Source: Deltaproteobacteria bacterium
GTDB taxonomy: Bacteria > Myxococcota > Kuafuiibacteriia > Kuafuiibacteriales > Kuafuiibacteriaceae
Reading direction: 5' to 3'
NCBI GenBank assembly: GCA_020632995.1
Contig: JACKEN010000012.1
Span: forward strand, 128,515 to 192,514
DNA: 64,000 nucleotides
In this document: one piece after another, positions 7,794 through 18,040 of the stretch
How positions within the stretch are numbered: position 1 is the stretch's first letter
How the letters are laid out: each line of letters starts with the position of its first letter
Made by a program: the position numbers and the translations under genes
The notes under the pieces: model-generated
Told to the model about the DNA's origin: nothing
Database searches by the model: none
The model's input: only the letters and a program-made list of their open reading frames with translations

Positions 7794-10649
7794 CACGCGC
7801 CACCACCGGGGGCGAGGCCGTCGGTCACCCGCGTCGGCGGGAGGTGCTCACGGTGGCCGCGGTACACGTCCATCGAGGCCTTCACCACCGGGAGCTGGTC
7901 CGTCTCCGGTCGGTGGGGCCGGAACGCGCCGCCATCGAAGACGTGGAGCTCGTCGGTGCTGGGGCTCCACGCCACCACCTGGATCCAGCCGTTCACGACC
8001 AGGCGGGCCAGCCCGGGCCGGGCGGAGACGATGGCCGTGAGCTCGTCTGGCTCGGCCTCGACGATCGTGAGCAGGCGCACCGGCTCGTGGATCTCCACCA
8101 TCTGCCAGGGCAGGCCGGTCCTGAGGTCGGAGGCGTGGCCGTCCATCACCCCCAACAGGCCCACGATGTTGTGGGGGAGCTTGGTGCCGCAGCCGTACCC
8201 CGTGGAGTCGACGAAGCTGAAGTAGTACTCCAGGTTGATGCCTGCCCCCACCGGGCCCACCGTCTCGAGGAGGGCGGCGAGCCTGCTGCGGTCGGGGTCG
8301 CGGGTCGGGTCGTAGGACACCAGGAAGGCGCGGCGATCCAGGAACAGGCCCCGGGTCCGGCTGCGTCGGCCGATGATGCACACCGCGTTGGTGGCGTGGC
8401 CGAGCTCGGGCCGCGGCTGGGCGAGATCCGCGGTGCGGGCCTCGGCGTGCGCGAGGGCGCCCTCGGGGTCGAGGTCCAGCGGCGCCAACATGAAGCGGCG
8501 GCACCGCTCGTGCGCGTCCCGGCGCCGGGCCTCCTCCATCGCGGCCTTGAAGATCCGAAGGTCGGCTTGCACGGCCTCCGGGATCAGGTCCTCGTCGTAG
8601 TAGATCATCGAGTCGTCACCCGTGTCGTGGGAGGCGCCGACGAACCAGGTGGGCTCGGGGAACGTCAACCAGCCTTGCGCGAGCCTCCCCCGCACCCCCG
8701 GGTGGTTCGCCATGGTCGCGAACGCCCGCGCGTTGGGGCCGCCGGGCCCCCCGCCGGCCGCCCCGCACTGGTAGGCGCCCTCGTGGGGGTTGTTGAGGCT
8801 GTGCGAGCCGTGGCCCACGAACACCACCAGCCCCCGGGCCTCGGTGAGGCCTGAGGTCTGCAACACGACCTGCACGATGCCGCTCATCTCCTCCACCGTG
8901 AAGCCGTGGAGGTAGCCGTCGGCCGCCGCGGGGGCGCCTTCGGGGCGCTCGAGGGCCAGGCGGGTGGCCGGCACGCCGACCCCGTGCATGACCGCGTGGG
9001 AGATCCGCTCGGAGGTCCGTGGGAAGAGCACGCGCCCGATCAGGGGCACGACGGTGGCCAGGCCCAGCGCGCCGGACACCACCGAGCCCCGCACCATGGT
9101 CTGGCCGGAGATCGCCACGCCGTGCCGGAGCCTGCCCACCGCCGAGCCGTGCTCGTGGGGGCCGTCGAGGGGCTCCTCGACCACCAGGTGCCTCGGGTCG
9201 ATGACCACCGGGCACCGGGGCGTCGGGCGCACGTCATCCAGGCCCTCGTAGGCCATCGGGACCCCGAAGAAGCCGGCGTAGCCGAACGTCTCCACCTCCG
9301 GCAGCACCTCCTCGAGGTGGCGGCGGGTGGACTCCTCGCGGTCATCCATGCAGAAGACCGCGCGGATCCGGGCCGGCGGCGCCTCGGGGCGCCCCGCGCG
9401 CGCGTGGTTTCGCAGGCCGTCCAGCACCTCGACCCGGTGCCGCCGCTCGAAGGCGAGGTGGAGCAGGCGGCGGCGCTCGAGCTCGTCGAACCCGGCGAGC
9501 GCGTCGAGCCACCGCGCGGCCCGGTCGCCTCGGGCCAGGGCGGCGGCGGAGATGCCGGCGTGCTGCGCGAGCACGAACCCGGCGTAGAGCAGGCGCTCTT
9601 GCGCTTCCCGCGGATCCTCGCGCGGCGCGGGCGCGGGCGGCCCGCGCCGCCGGAGGTAGGCGAGGGCCTCCGCCTCGAGGCTGAGCTGCACCGCCAGGTA
9701 GTCCATCAGCCGGGTCGGGGGCGACGCCACCGGGGCCCGGTCGGGGCGCAGCTCGAGCTGGTGCATCATCCCCGCCCAGCCTCGCAGCGAGAGGAGGGTG
9801 GCGGTGATGAACGGCTGCCAGTCGTCTTCGGGGATCTCGAGCTCCTCGAGGAGCGCCACCACCGTGGCCTCTGCCGCTGGGGTGCGGGCGGCCTGGGCGG
9901 CGAGGCGGGCCGGGAGCCTCCGGAGCCACGGCTCGGGCGGGCCCATGGGCCGCGTGTAGAGGTCGCGCACCGCGCGCAGGAGGCCTTGCTCCTTGCCGGG
10001 CATCCGCCAGTACGCCACCCCCTGGTCGAGGAACGAGGCGCACAGTCGGATCAGGGTCGGGTGCACCAGCTCCGACACCGCGTAGCCGGTGCGCCCGGCG
10101 ATCCCGTCCGCGGCTGGTGCGCCAGAATCGCTCACCCGCACGTCAGGGAGCGCGCGCTCCAGGGTCTGCCAGAGCGCGGCCAGGGCTTCGGGCGCGGCCC
10201 CGTCGCCGGTGACCGCCCGGCGCGCCGCCTCACTCACCCCGGGCTGAAAGGCCCTCAAGGAGCTCCCCCTCCGCCAGGCGCCACCGGAGCCGGGGCCCGG
10301 TGACGGGGACGAAGGGGTGCCGGAGCCAGAGGCGCCGGAGCCCGGTCCGGGTGGGAGCGCCCTCGAAGAGCGCAGGTTCGCCTGCCTCCTCGGGGAGCAC
10401 GAAGTCCAGGTCCCGGGCTTGGATCCGCCCGCTCGCGAGGTGCTGGGCGAAGGCGGCCTCGGCCACGAACGGCTGTGCACCGAACAGCTTGGCCGCCTCG
10501 CCCACCCCCTCCGCGAACGGGAGGTGCTCGAACGCGTGCAGCGTGTTGTGATGCACGAAGCTCTGGAGGGGAAACTGGGCTGGCAGCAGGTGCGCGGCAT
10601 GCGCCACCGCCTCGCCCAGGCCGCTCTTTTGGATACTCTGGGTGACCAC
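7790..10649 (-). CDS. dabA: DabA (UPF0753/DUF2309) inorganic-carbon transporter subunit, frameshifted
   Basis: A large zinc protein related to beta-carbonic anhydrase, which pairs with DabB at the membrane to hydrate or import CO2; about 952 residues once joined. The N-terminal piece (start 10649) shows the family signature SFVHHNTLHAFEHLPF. The rest, in another frame, has the predicted zinc ligands Cys and Asp in FCMDDREE (9341-9355) and His and Cys in GHGSHSLNNPHEGAYQCG. The frame changes at GGCCTTTCAG (about 10246-10252), where one surplus T would explain it. It lies 104 bases after a carbonic anhydrase gene and overlaps dabB. Family assignment is firm. Confidence 0.9.
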
Positions 10650-10753
10650 GACGCTGGCGATCGCCAGCCGCCTCGACAGTCGGCGGGCGCGCGGGCGCCG
10701 TCAACTGACAGCGAAGCCGGTCGACCGGATTCACGACTCCGGCAACGGATGGG

Positions 10754-11383
10754 TCAGTCGATCCGATAGGGCTCGGGGAGCTGTTCGGGGGCCGAGACGC
10801 ACATGTCCAGGTCCTTGAGGAGGCCGTCGTGCAGGCCGTAGACCCAGCCGTGGACCGACAGCGGCTGGCCGCGCTTCCAGGCATCCTGCACGATGGTGGT
10901 GTAGCAGAGGTTTGCAACCTGTTTTGCGACGTTCAGCTCGCACATCCGGTTGACGCGCTCGTTCGGGTCTTCGATCGCCTCGATCGCGGCGTGGTGCTTC
11001 GCGTACAGGTCCTTGATGAAGCGCAGCCAGTTGTCGATCAACCCGTAGGAGTCGCGCCCCATCGCCGCCTTGACCCCGCCACAGCCGTAGTGACCGCAGA
11101 TGATCACGTGCTTCACCTTGAGCACCTCGACCGCGTACTGCAGCACCGAGAGCATGTTCATGTCGCTGTGCACGACGAGGTTGGCGATGTTCCGGTGCAC
11201 GAACATCTCGCCCGGCTGGAGCCCGCAGATCTCGGTGGCGGGCACTCGGCTGTCTGCGCAGCCGATCCAGAGGTACTGAGGCGACTGCTGCCCAGACAAC
11301 CTGGTGAAGAAGGCCGGGTCGGCTGCCGCGGTGCGGGCCGCCCAGTCGCGGTTGGACTGGAACAGGTGCGGGAGGGTCTTCAT
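10754..11383 (-). CDS. can: Beta-class carbonic anhydrase
   Basis: Interconverts CO2 and bicarbonate in the cytoplasm. The 209-residue product aligns closely with E. coli Can, with all ligands at the same numbers: C42, D44 and R46 in GCADSR, H98 and C101 in CGHYGCGG. The ATG at 11383 was preferred over an upstream in-frame ATG at 11443 because it matches the family start and has GAGAGG just before it. It heads the dab operon on the minus strand, so bicarbonate supply and transport are likely co-expressed. Nothing unusual in the sequence. Confidence 0.95.
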   Translation of the reverse strand: MKTLPHLFQSNRDWAARTAAADPAFFTRLSGQQSPQYLWIGCADSRVPATEICGLQPGEMFVHRNIANLVVHSDMNMLSVLQYAVEVLKVKHVIICGHYGCGGVKAAMGRDSYGLIDNWLRFIKDLYAKHHAAIEAIEDPNERVNRMCELNVAKQVANLCYTTIVQDAWKRGQPLSVHGWVYGLHDGLLKDLDMCVSAPEQLPEPYRID

Positions 11384-11539
11384 CGACCTCTCGTCCGTAG
11401 CCGCTGGGCCGCGGCGCGGCGTCAACGTGTGTGCCGACGACAAATGCGCGAAAACCGTGGCCGGTCAGGCCCCGCGAGCTATGACCTGTTCTGACAGAGC
11501 CCTCCGTATCCTTGGCTTCAGAGAGGAACAGGAGGGTTG

Positions 11540-12184
11540 ATGCAGAACAAGAACACCAAGGGTTGGAAGGGTATCGGTCGCTCGCTGGTGGTGGCCGCGG
11601 TGGGTCCGGACGGGCTCGCGGATCAGCTCCACGATCCGAACGTGGTGGTGGTGCAGCTGGAGGGCACGCCGGTGAGCCTGGCGCGTCGCCGCGCGCTGTC
11701 GCCGGATCTGGTGGACGTCGTGGTGCTGGAGTGCACCGGCGACGATCGTGACGACATGCTGGAGCTGGGGCGCGTCCTGCGCGGGCGCTACCTCAACACG
11801 GTGCTGGTCTTGCCGCGCGACTCGTGGGGCAAGCGGGTCTTCCGCAGCTACCTCGGGGTGTTTCGGCACTCCGGTCGCGTGGTGCTCCCGGAGCTGTGGA
11901 TGGCGGTGAGCGTGGCCGCGCAGAGCACGTGGACCCTCGGTTGGTTGCGCCTCGACAAGAAGCGCGACATCCGCGAGGCCACGGCCACCGCGTCCACGAG
12001 CAAGGTCATCGACATGACCTGCGCGGTGAAGACGCCGAAGGAGCCGATCAATCAGGTTCCGCAGGATGTATTGCAAGGCGCCAATGATGACGTCGGGGGC
12101 CCGCGGAAGTCGCGGACCACGCCGTGGGCGCCGCCGCCTGCGCTCCTGGTGGAGCTCACCAAGGCGTTCACCGAGGATCAGTAG
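11540..12184 (+). CDS. Conserved-looking protein of unknown function
   Basis: A 214-residue soluble protein with no signal peptide or membrane segment. The ATG at 11540 is supported by GGAGGG just upstream. Residues 15-60 look like alternating beta strands and helices (SLVVAAVGPDGLADQL, VVVVQLEG), and a middle part contains LNTVLVLPRDSWGKR. The C-terminal 60 residues are Pro/Ser/Thr-rich and probably flexible. It diverges from the carbonic anhydrase operon and converges on a lipoprotein gene. I do not recognise the family. Confidence 0.8.
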   Translation: MQNKNTKGWKGIGRSLVVAAVGPDGLADQLHDPNVVVVQLEGTPVSLARRRALSPDLVDVVVLECTGDDRDDMLELGRVLRGRYLNTVLVLPRDSWGKRVFRSYLGVFRHSGRVVLPELWMAVSVAAQSTWTLGWLRLDKKRDIREATATASTSKVIDMTCAVKTPKEPINQVPQDVLQGANDDVGGPRKSRTTPWAPPPALLVELTKAFTEDQ

Positions 12185-12187
12185 CAC

Positions 12188-12221
12188 GTGAGGGGGAGGC
12201 GGCGCGGGCCGCCTCCCTCAC
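12188..12221. terminator. GC-rich hairpin between convergent genes
   Basis: GTGAGGGGGAGGCGGC pairs with GCCGCCTCCCTCAC around a GCGG loop, with two bulged G residues. It lies just after the stop at 12184 and overlaps the last codons of the opposite gene. It has no clear T tract, so it could act as a shared bidirectional terminator or only as a stabilising 3' structure. Confidence 0.5.
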
Positions 12222-12985
12222 AGGCAGATCCCGAACTCGAGCCCCACGTCCAGACACTGCCCGGTGATGCAAGTCGGGTTGACGACGGCGCAGGGCTGGT
12301 AGCAGGTGGGGGGCAGCTCGTTGCCCATGGTGTCCGCCAGCCCCACGCAGAGCCCGCCTCGATCACACGGCTCGCTCGTGCACTGCTCGCCCAGCGCCGT
12401 CGTTCCCCGCAGGGCGCAGGCGGTGGTGCGGCCGAGGAGGCTGCAGACCTCGTCCACCCCGCAGGTGTCGTTCAGCGGGTCGCAGGTCGCGCCCACGTCG
12501 AGGCACACCCCGTAGTTCGTGGTGGCGGCCCCGTCCGGGCCGCGGCGCACCGGGGCGCAGGCGAAGGCGCGACCGGGGTTGGCGGCCACCAGGGCCTCGC
12601 AGCCCGCCCCGTCGTCCTGGTTGCACACCGAGCGGCAGCGCGGGGTGTCGTCGGTGGCGAAGAACAGGCAGGTGGTCCCTGGCTCGCAGTCCTGGCGCGC
12701 CATGTCGCAGGGCTCCTCGAGCCCCACCCGGACGCTCGCGCACATGCAGACCCCGTCGTCCGCGAGGACGTCCCAGACGCAGGCCTGGTGCCGGCTGATG
12801 TCGCAGCGGGTGCCCTGGGCGGGGTCGCAGTCGGTGACGAGCACCCCGGAGTCCACGCCCTCTTGCGCGAGGCAGGCCTCGTCGACCACGCCGCCGTCGA
12901 CCGGAGGGTTCGGGAGGGGGTCGAGGCAGCCGACCCCGAGGAGGGACAGGGCGGCGGCCAGGGCGGTGCTCCCGATCCTGCGCAT
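12218..12985 (-). CDS. Cysteine-rich lipoprotein
   Basis: A 255-residue exported lipoprotein. The N-terminus MRRIGSTALAAALSLLGVGC is a lipoprotein signal with lipobox LGVGC. The mature part has 26 further cysteines, an even number consistent with many disulfides, in short modules such as GTTCLFF, GVCLDVGATC and GGLCVGL. Such proteins are frequent at the surface of myxobacteria; the function is unknown. A 41-base gap separates it from the glycosyltransferase upstream on the same strand. Confidence 0.85.
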   Translation of the reverse strand: MRRIGSTALAAALSLLGVGCLDPLPNPPVDGGVVDEACLAQEGVDSGVLVTDCDPAQGTRCDISRHQACVWDVLADDGVCMCASVRVGLEEPCDMARQDCEPGTTCLFFATDDTPRCRSVCNQDDGAGCEALVAANPGRAFACAPVRRGPDGAATTNYGVCLDVGATCDPLNDTCGVDEVCSLLGRTTACALRGTTALGEQCTSEPCDRGGLCVGLADTMGNELPPTCYQPCAVVNPTCITGQCLDVGLEFGICL

Positions 12986-13026
12986 GACCCTGTTCTACCA
13001 CCGAGGGCGCGGGTTTGGCGCCCTCC

Positions 13027-15035
13027 TCACTCGAGCTCGAGGTCGAAGCCGAAGATCCGGGCCCCCTCGTTCTCCGTCCGCAGCTCGAGCGTGACCGCGC
13101 CCACCCCGGTGGAGGTCCGGGTGAAGGGCAGCGCGTGCAGGCCGGGGTCGTTCCCGGCCTGGGCCTCACCGAGGACCCGATCTCCCTCGCGCAAGTTGAC
13201 CTGCACCGGGGTGCGGTTGTCGCTCGCCGTCGCCCCGTCGCTCAGGCCGTAGCGCAGGGTGCCGCCGCGGGTCCCGGCCGGGACGGGGTAGGTGGCCCGC
13301 ACCGTGGACCCCTGGATCGGGTGCATGAACAAGACCTCGCGGGGGGCCCCGCCCATCGTGAGCACGTCGGGCCCGAAGCGCTGCCAGGGCTGGTCCCCAT
13401 ACTTGCACTGCTCGGGCCCGGCGGGGCGGCAGGGGCGGCGGGCCCCATCCGGGGCCTCGGCCTCCACCTGGAAGCGGGCCCAGCCGCGGCGTGCGGCGGA
13501 GCCGGTGAGGGCGCCGCCGCCGGTGGGGGGCCTGCGCTCGAGGAGCACCCCGCCGAGCACCCGCCCGCCGGGCGGGGGTGCGCCCTCGAAGCGGGCCTGG
13601 TTGTGCACGATCCACTGCACCCGGCCCCGGGGATCATGAGGCAGGGCGCGCCCGTGGTAGACCTCGGCCAGCCGCCCCCACGCGTAGGCGTTCTGGAAGT
13701 GGGTGAAGCGCACCTGGGCCGGGGTGCCGTCCTCCAGCACCGCCGCGACCATCGCCATGGTGTTGCCGAGGCCGTTGAGGCTGTCGATCTCGAGGTAGTA
13801 GCGGCTCGCGCTGTGGGCCATGAAGGCCACGCTCACCGCGAGGGCGGGGCGAGCACCGCCCGGGCCCGCCCCCAGGCCCGGTCCAGCCCGACCGCGATCG
13901 GGATGAGCGCCATGGGCATCAGGATGTTCGCGTAGTGGGGGAAGAAGCGCTTCTTCGCGACGAGGAGCAGGAGCCCCGCGGTCACGAAGCCGACCACCAC
14001 CGCGGCGGTGAGGGCGTCCTCGAAGGGGAGGGCGTCGCGGCGGCGGGCGCGGGCGGCTCGGGCGCCCTGCCGGGCCAGGCACCCGAGGGCCACCGCCCAG
14101 CCGATGGCGGCCACGACCAGCGAGATCACCCCGGCCACCGCCCACGGGGTGCCGTAGTGAGCGAAGAAGCGGTCCCAGCCCGCGGCGGTGAGGTAGGCGG
14201 AGGCGCCGTCGAAGTTCCCGCCCCAGTAGCCGCGGGCGAAGTGGTAGCCGATCTCGCCGGTGCCGTAGAGCACCGCGTAGCCGAGGACCCGGACCGGGTT
14301 CCAGACCGCGTAGGCGAGGGCCTCGGCCCCCCCGCTCTTGGCGATGATCAGCCGGGTGTTGGCGAAGCCGGACTGGAGCTCCATCCACAGGGGCGGCAGG
14401 TAGGCGATGACGGTGGCGAGGAGTCCGAGGCCGAGGGCGCGGCGGTCCCAGCGCGGGGGCGGGCGCAGGAGCACCAGGGTCAGGCAGGCCGCCCACAGCA
14501 CCGGCGCCGACAGGTGGAGCTGGGGCAGGACGAGGGCGAGGAAGAGCAGGATGCCTTGCCAACGCGGGCTGTCGGCGGCCCGGTGGGCGGCGTAGAAGGC
14601 CACCGCGCCCCAGGCGGGGACCACCGCGCTCCCCCAGATCCGATCCGCGTAGAGCACGTCCCAGGGCGCGAACGCGAACAGGGCCAGCCCGATGAGCCCG
14701 GCCCGCGGCCCCCGGGCGCGGGCGAGCAGGAGGAACATCAGGGCCCCGGCGAGCACGTGCAGGCCCGCTACGAAGGCGGCCCCGGCCCGGGGCGAGGGCG
14801 ACAGGAGCTGGGGGAGGGCGATCAGGAAGTAGGCGGCCGGCCCCGGGAAGTGGGCCGCGGACCCGGTGATCTCGAAGCCGTAGGCCGGGAAGTACTGGGC
14901 GGTGGCCAGGCGCCGGGACTTCGACCAGTAGTCGGCCTCGTCGCCGGTGAAGCGGGCGTGATCGGTGGCCCACAGGCGGAAGACCCCGGCGGCCAGGAGC
15001 AGGAAGAGGGCGACGGCGAGGGTTCTTCTGGTCAC
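13027..15035 (-). CDS. GT-C family membrane glycosyltransferase (ArnT/PMT-like), frameshifted
   Basis: An inner-membrane glycosyltransferase that should use a polyprenyl-phosphate sugar. The N-terminal 400 residues (start 15035) hold roughly ten hydrophobic helices. The GT-C acidic motif is in the first periplasmic loop, D32-E33 in FTGDEADYW. This frame ends at LAPPSR*; the next frame continues with ALAVSVAFMAHS, another helix, then a soluble C-terminal domain of about 260 residues ending at 13027. One missing base in the C/G run near 13845-13855 explains the break. The acceptor is unknown. It diverges from the kinase gene downstream. Confidence 0.8.
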
Positions 15036-15235
15036 GGCCGGGTGGGGGAGGTTTGGGCGCCCCGCGGCAAGCGAGCACCTGCAGGCCCGCGGAAACCCCG
15101 GCCCGGGTCCCCGCAGCCCTGGCAGGCCGTCAGGAGCCCGCGGCTGGGTGTGACGGCCCGCCGGCCGGATCCCAAAGGATGGACCTAGGACGAATCCCGG
15201 GGACGGGGTATGCTGGGCTTCACCTCTGGGGGCCG

Positions 15236-17047
15236 ATGCAGCGCAAGGATGACAACCCGCGTCCGCCGAGCATCGCGGACGCCCCGGAGCTCCGGCCGGA
15301 TCACCCCGGCGAGGAGGAGGTCACGCCCCCGTCACAGGTGCGCGCCGTCTCCGCGCGGCCGGCGACCCAGAGGGTTCGGCCCCCGACGCCCCCCGCGCCG
15401 TCCGGGAGCACGGTGTCCCCCGCGCTGAATGATCCGCGCATCGGTGAGACCCTGGTGGGGCGCTACCGGCTCGACAAGCTGGTGGGCAAGGGCGGGATGG
15501 GCCGGGTCTACCGAGCCACCCAGTTCCCGCTGAACCGCCCGGTGGCGGTGAAGATCCTCAACCCGGAGTTCCAGAAGAAAGATCCGCAGTTCGTGCGCCG
15601 CTTTTTCCTCGAGGCGGCGTCGGCGGCGCGCCTGTCGCATCCGAACACGATCACCGTCTTCGACTACGGCGAGGCGGAGTCGGGTGAGCTGTTCATCGCG
15701 ATGGAGTACCTGAAGGGGCGCCCGCTCTCTCGGGTGATCGGCGCCGAGGGGCCCTTCGCGGCCGAGCGCGTGCTCCACGTGGCGATGCAGATCTGCCGGG
15801 CCCTGCGCGAGGCCCACACGAAGGGGATCATCCACCGCGACCTGAAGCCGGGGAACATCCTGCTCCTCGAGGAGGGTGACGACGCAGACTTCGTCAAGGT
15901 GCTGGACTTCGGCCTCGTGAAGCTCATGCACACCGACGGGGAGCCGGTGCCCGACGACCCGCTCACCCCCGAGCCGGTGAACGAGCTCACCAAGGCCGGC
16001 ATGTTCCTCGGCTCGCCGAAGTACATGTCCCCCGAGCAGATCCAGGGGCTCAACCTCGATCCGCGCACCGACATCTACTCGCTCGGCGTGCTGATGTTCC
16101 ACATGGCCACCGGCAAGCCGCCTTTCACCGGCGGCACCAGCGTCGAGGTCATCTACAAGCACGTGAACCAGCCGGTGCCGTCGTTCGCCTCGCTGGGGAT
16201 CGACGTCCCGCCCGAGGTCGAGGACGTCATCGGCCAGTGCCTGGCCAAGCACCGGGACGATCGGTTCGCGTCCATGAACGCGCTCCTCGTGCGCCTCAAG
16301 GACGTCCAGCGCCTGGTCACCGGGAACAGCGCGGTGATGGACACCGCGTTCGACATCGACATCTCGGAGCTGTCGAACGTCCAGGGCAGGCACACCGCCT
16401 ACCCGACCCCGGTCAGCACCGATCTACCGGCCCCCGGCTCGCTCCGGCCGCAGACCCACCCCGCCCGCGCCAGCGCGACCCCGACCTCCGGGAGCCAGGT
16501 GCCGCGCGAGGTGGCCTTCGCCGAGACCGGGCCGATGGATGACACCGGGAGCGGGCTCCTGCTCAGGAAGGGCGCCAAGGGCTCCTCGATGAGTCGGGCC
16601 GCCCCGTGGCTCGCGGGTGGCGCCTTCGTGGTGGTGCTTGGGGTCCTGGCCTTCGTGCTCGCGCGGCCGCACGGCGGCGGGGGCGTCGAGCCCACGCCGG
16701 GGCCATCCGCAGGTGTGGTTGACGATGATCCGGTCGAGGCCCCGCCGAAGCCGGTCGGGGTCCGGGTGACCTTCTCGTCCGAGCCGGCGGGGGCGGTGGT
16801 GTTCGATGAGCACGGGCTGAGCCTGGGGAGGACCCCGCTGTCCACCACCTTGCCACCCACCCGAGGCAGCGGGAGCAGCCAGTTCCTCTTCAAGCTCGAC
16901 GGCTTCAAGGAAGAGAACCGGGGCCTGCGCCTCGAGGGCGACGAGGTCGAGCTCAGCGTGAAGATGAGCCCCACCGCGGTCGAGGCGCCGCCGCCCGCGG
17001 GTGGTGACCCCGAGGACGACGACGCCTACAAAGAGAATCCTTACTAG
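15236..17047 (+). CDS. Transmembrane Ser/Thr protein kinase
   Basis: A 603-residue Hanks-type kinase. The catalytic domain starts near residue 73: glycine loop GKGGMGRV (84-91), lysine K106 in VAVK, catalytic loop HRDLKPGN (D202) and DFGLVK (D224), then SPKYMSPEQ. A helix at about 457-476 (WLAGGAFVVVLGVLAFVLA) anchors it. The outside part contains a PEGA-like segment (GVRVTFSSEPAGAVVF), typical of myxobacterial kinases. The ATG at 15236 is chosen because it leaves a sensible N-terminus; the frame is open further upstream but low-complexity. The following TPR/TonB genes are on the same strand after a 106-base gap. Target unknown. Confidence 0.92.
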   Translation: MQRKDDNPRPPSIADAPELRPDHPGEEEVTPPSQVRAVSARPATQRVRPPTPPAPSGSTVSPALNDPRIGETLVGRYRLDKLVGKGGMGRVYRATQFPLNRPVAVKILNPEFQKKDPQFVRRFFLEAASAARLSHPNTITVFDYGEAESGELFIAMEYLKGRPLSRVIGAEGPFAAERVLHVAMQICRALREAHTKGIIHRDLKPGNILLLEEGDDADFVKVLDFGLVKLMHTDGEPVPDDPLTPEPVNELTKAGMFLGSPKYMSPEQIQGLNLDPRTDIYSLGVLMFHMATGKPPFTGGTSVEVIYKHVNQPVPSFASLGIDVPPEVEDVIGQCLAKHRDDRFASMNALLVRLKDVQRLVTGNSAVMDTAFDIDISELSNVQGRHTAYPTPVSTDLPAPGSLRPQTHPARASATPTSGSQVPREVAFAETGPMDDTGSGLLLRKGAKGSSMSRAAPWLAGGAFVVVLGVLAFVLARPHGGGGVEPTPGPSAGVVDDDPVEAPPKPVGVRVTFSSEPAGAVVFDEHGLSLGRTPLSTTLPPTRGSGSSQFLFKLDGFKEENRGLRLEGDEVELSVKMSPTAVEAPPPAGGDPEDDDAYKENPY

Positions 17048-17153
17048 CGCGGGCGTGACGCGCGGCGTTGTGGCGCCGAGCGCTGGCCCCGCTGCGCCGG
17101 GTCAGGAAGGTGCGGCCACCCCAGGGCGGTGCTAGGCTCCGCGCGGGACCCCG

Positions 17154-18040
17154 ATGCACCGCAAACTCCTATCTCTGGTCCTCCTCGTCCTGGCGGTGGC
17201 CATCGCCAACCCGGCCCGGGCCGACACCAAGGCGGACGCTCGAAAGTACTTCCAGCGCGGCATGGCCTTCATCGACAGCGGCCAGTACCGGCAGGGCATC
17301 GAAGAGCTCGAGAAGGCCTACCAGATCCGGCCGCACCGGAACGTTCTATTCAATATCGGTCGTGCCTACGCCTCGTGGGGTCGGACCGGCAAGGCGATCG
17401 AGTACTTCGAGCGCTACCTGGCCACCGGACCCGAAGGACCGCGAGGGGGTGGAGGCGACCCTGGAGGAGCTGCGGACCCGGCAGCGCCTGCGCACCCTGG
17501 TCGATCAAGGCATGCGGGAGATCAAGGCGGGGCGCCACCTCGAGGGCGTCGCGCTCCTGCGGCGCGCCTACAAGGAGCGCCCGCACCCGAACCTGCTGTT
17601 CAACATCGCGCGCGCCTACGAGGACGCGGGCCAGGACGCGTCTGCCATCGACTACTACCGGCGCTACCTGCGCAGCAACCCGCGGGACGCGCGGGATGTG
17701 CAGGCGAGGTTGACATCCCTCGAGGAGCGCCGGGCCGAGGTGCGTCGGCGTCGCGAGGCGCAGGCCCGGGCCGAGCAGCCGCCGCCCCCGACGTCGCGAC
17801 GCGGCGGTCGCACCCGCACCCCCGAGCCCGAGGAGCCCGCGCCGCCGCCGAGCGCGGCGCCCGGCGGGCCGGCGAAGCTGGACGATGGCCAGCTCGATCG
17901 CATCGCCAACCTGATCATCGAGCGGATGAAGGCGGAGGGCGCCTTCGATCGGCCCGCCGCCCCCGCGGAGGCGGCGCAGGTGGAGCCCGAGGCGCACGAG
18001 GGCACGCTGCCGAGTAGACACGTCACCCCAGGAGGGCGAC
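17154..18040 (+). CDS. Exported TPR protein or N-terminal TPR part of a TonB receptor, frameshifted
   Basis: The ATG at 17154 gives a signal peptide, MHRKLLSLVLLVLAVAIANP with cleavage near ARA-DT, then TPR motifs such as KYFQRGMAFIDSGQYRQGIE and RPHRNVLFNIGRAYASWG. At about 17427 an extra G (ACCGGACC) moves the frame; the neighbouring frame continues with DPKDREGVEATLEELR, a second TPR pair (RPHPNLLFNIARAYEDAG), a charged linker and a Pro-rich stretch. A further shift near 18012 leads straight into VDTSPQEGDVKSATVAVG, the lead-in to the TonB receptor. The unbroken coding character suggests one fused protein, although the receptor also has its own possible start. Confidence 0.65.

Noticed and set aside
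10240..10262. Programmed frameshift in dabA
   Set aside because: GGCCTTTCAG has no slippery heptamer, stop-codon pausing signal or clear stimulatory structure, and similar breaks occur in many unrelated genes here, so an indel is simpler.
8906..10303. Long forward open frame opposite dabA
   Set aside because: Composition is that of a shadow frame, while the reverse strand carries the conserved DabA motifs.
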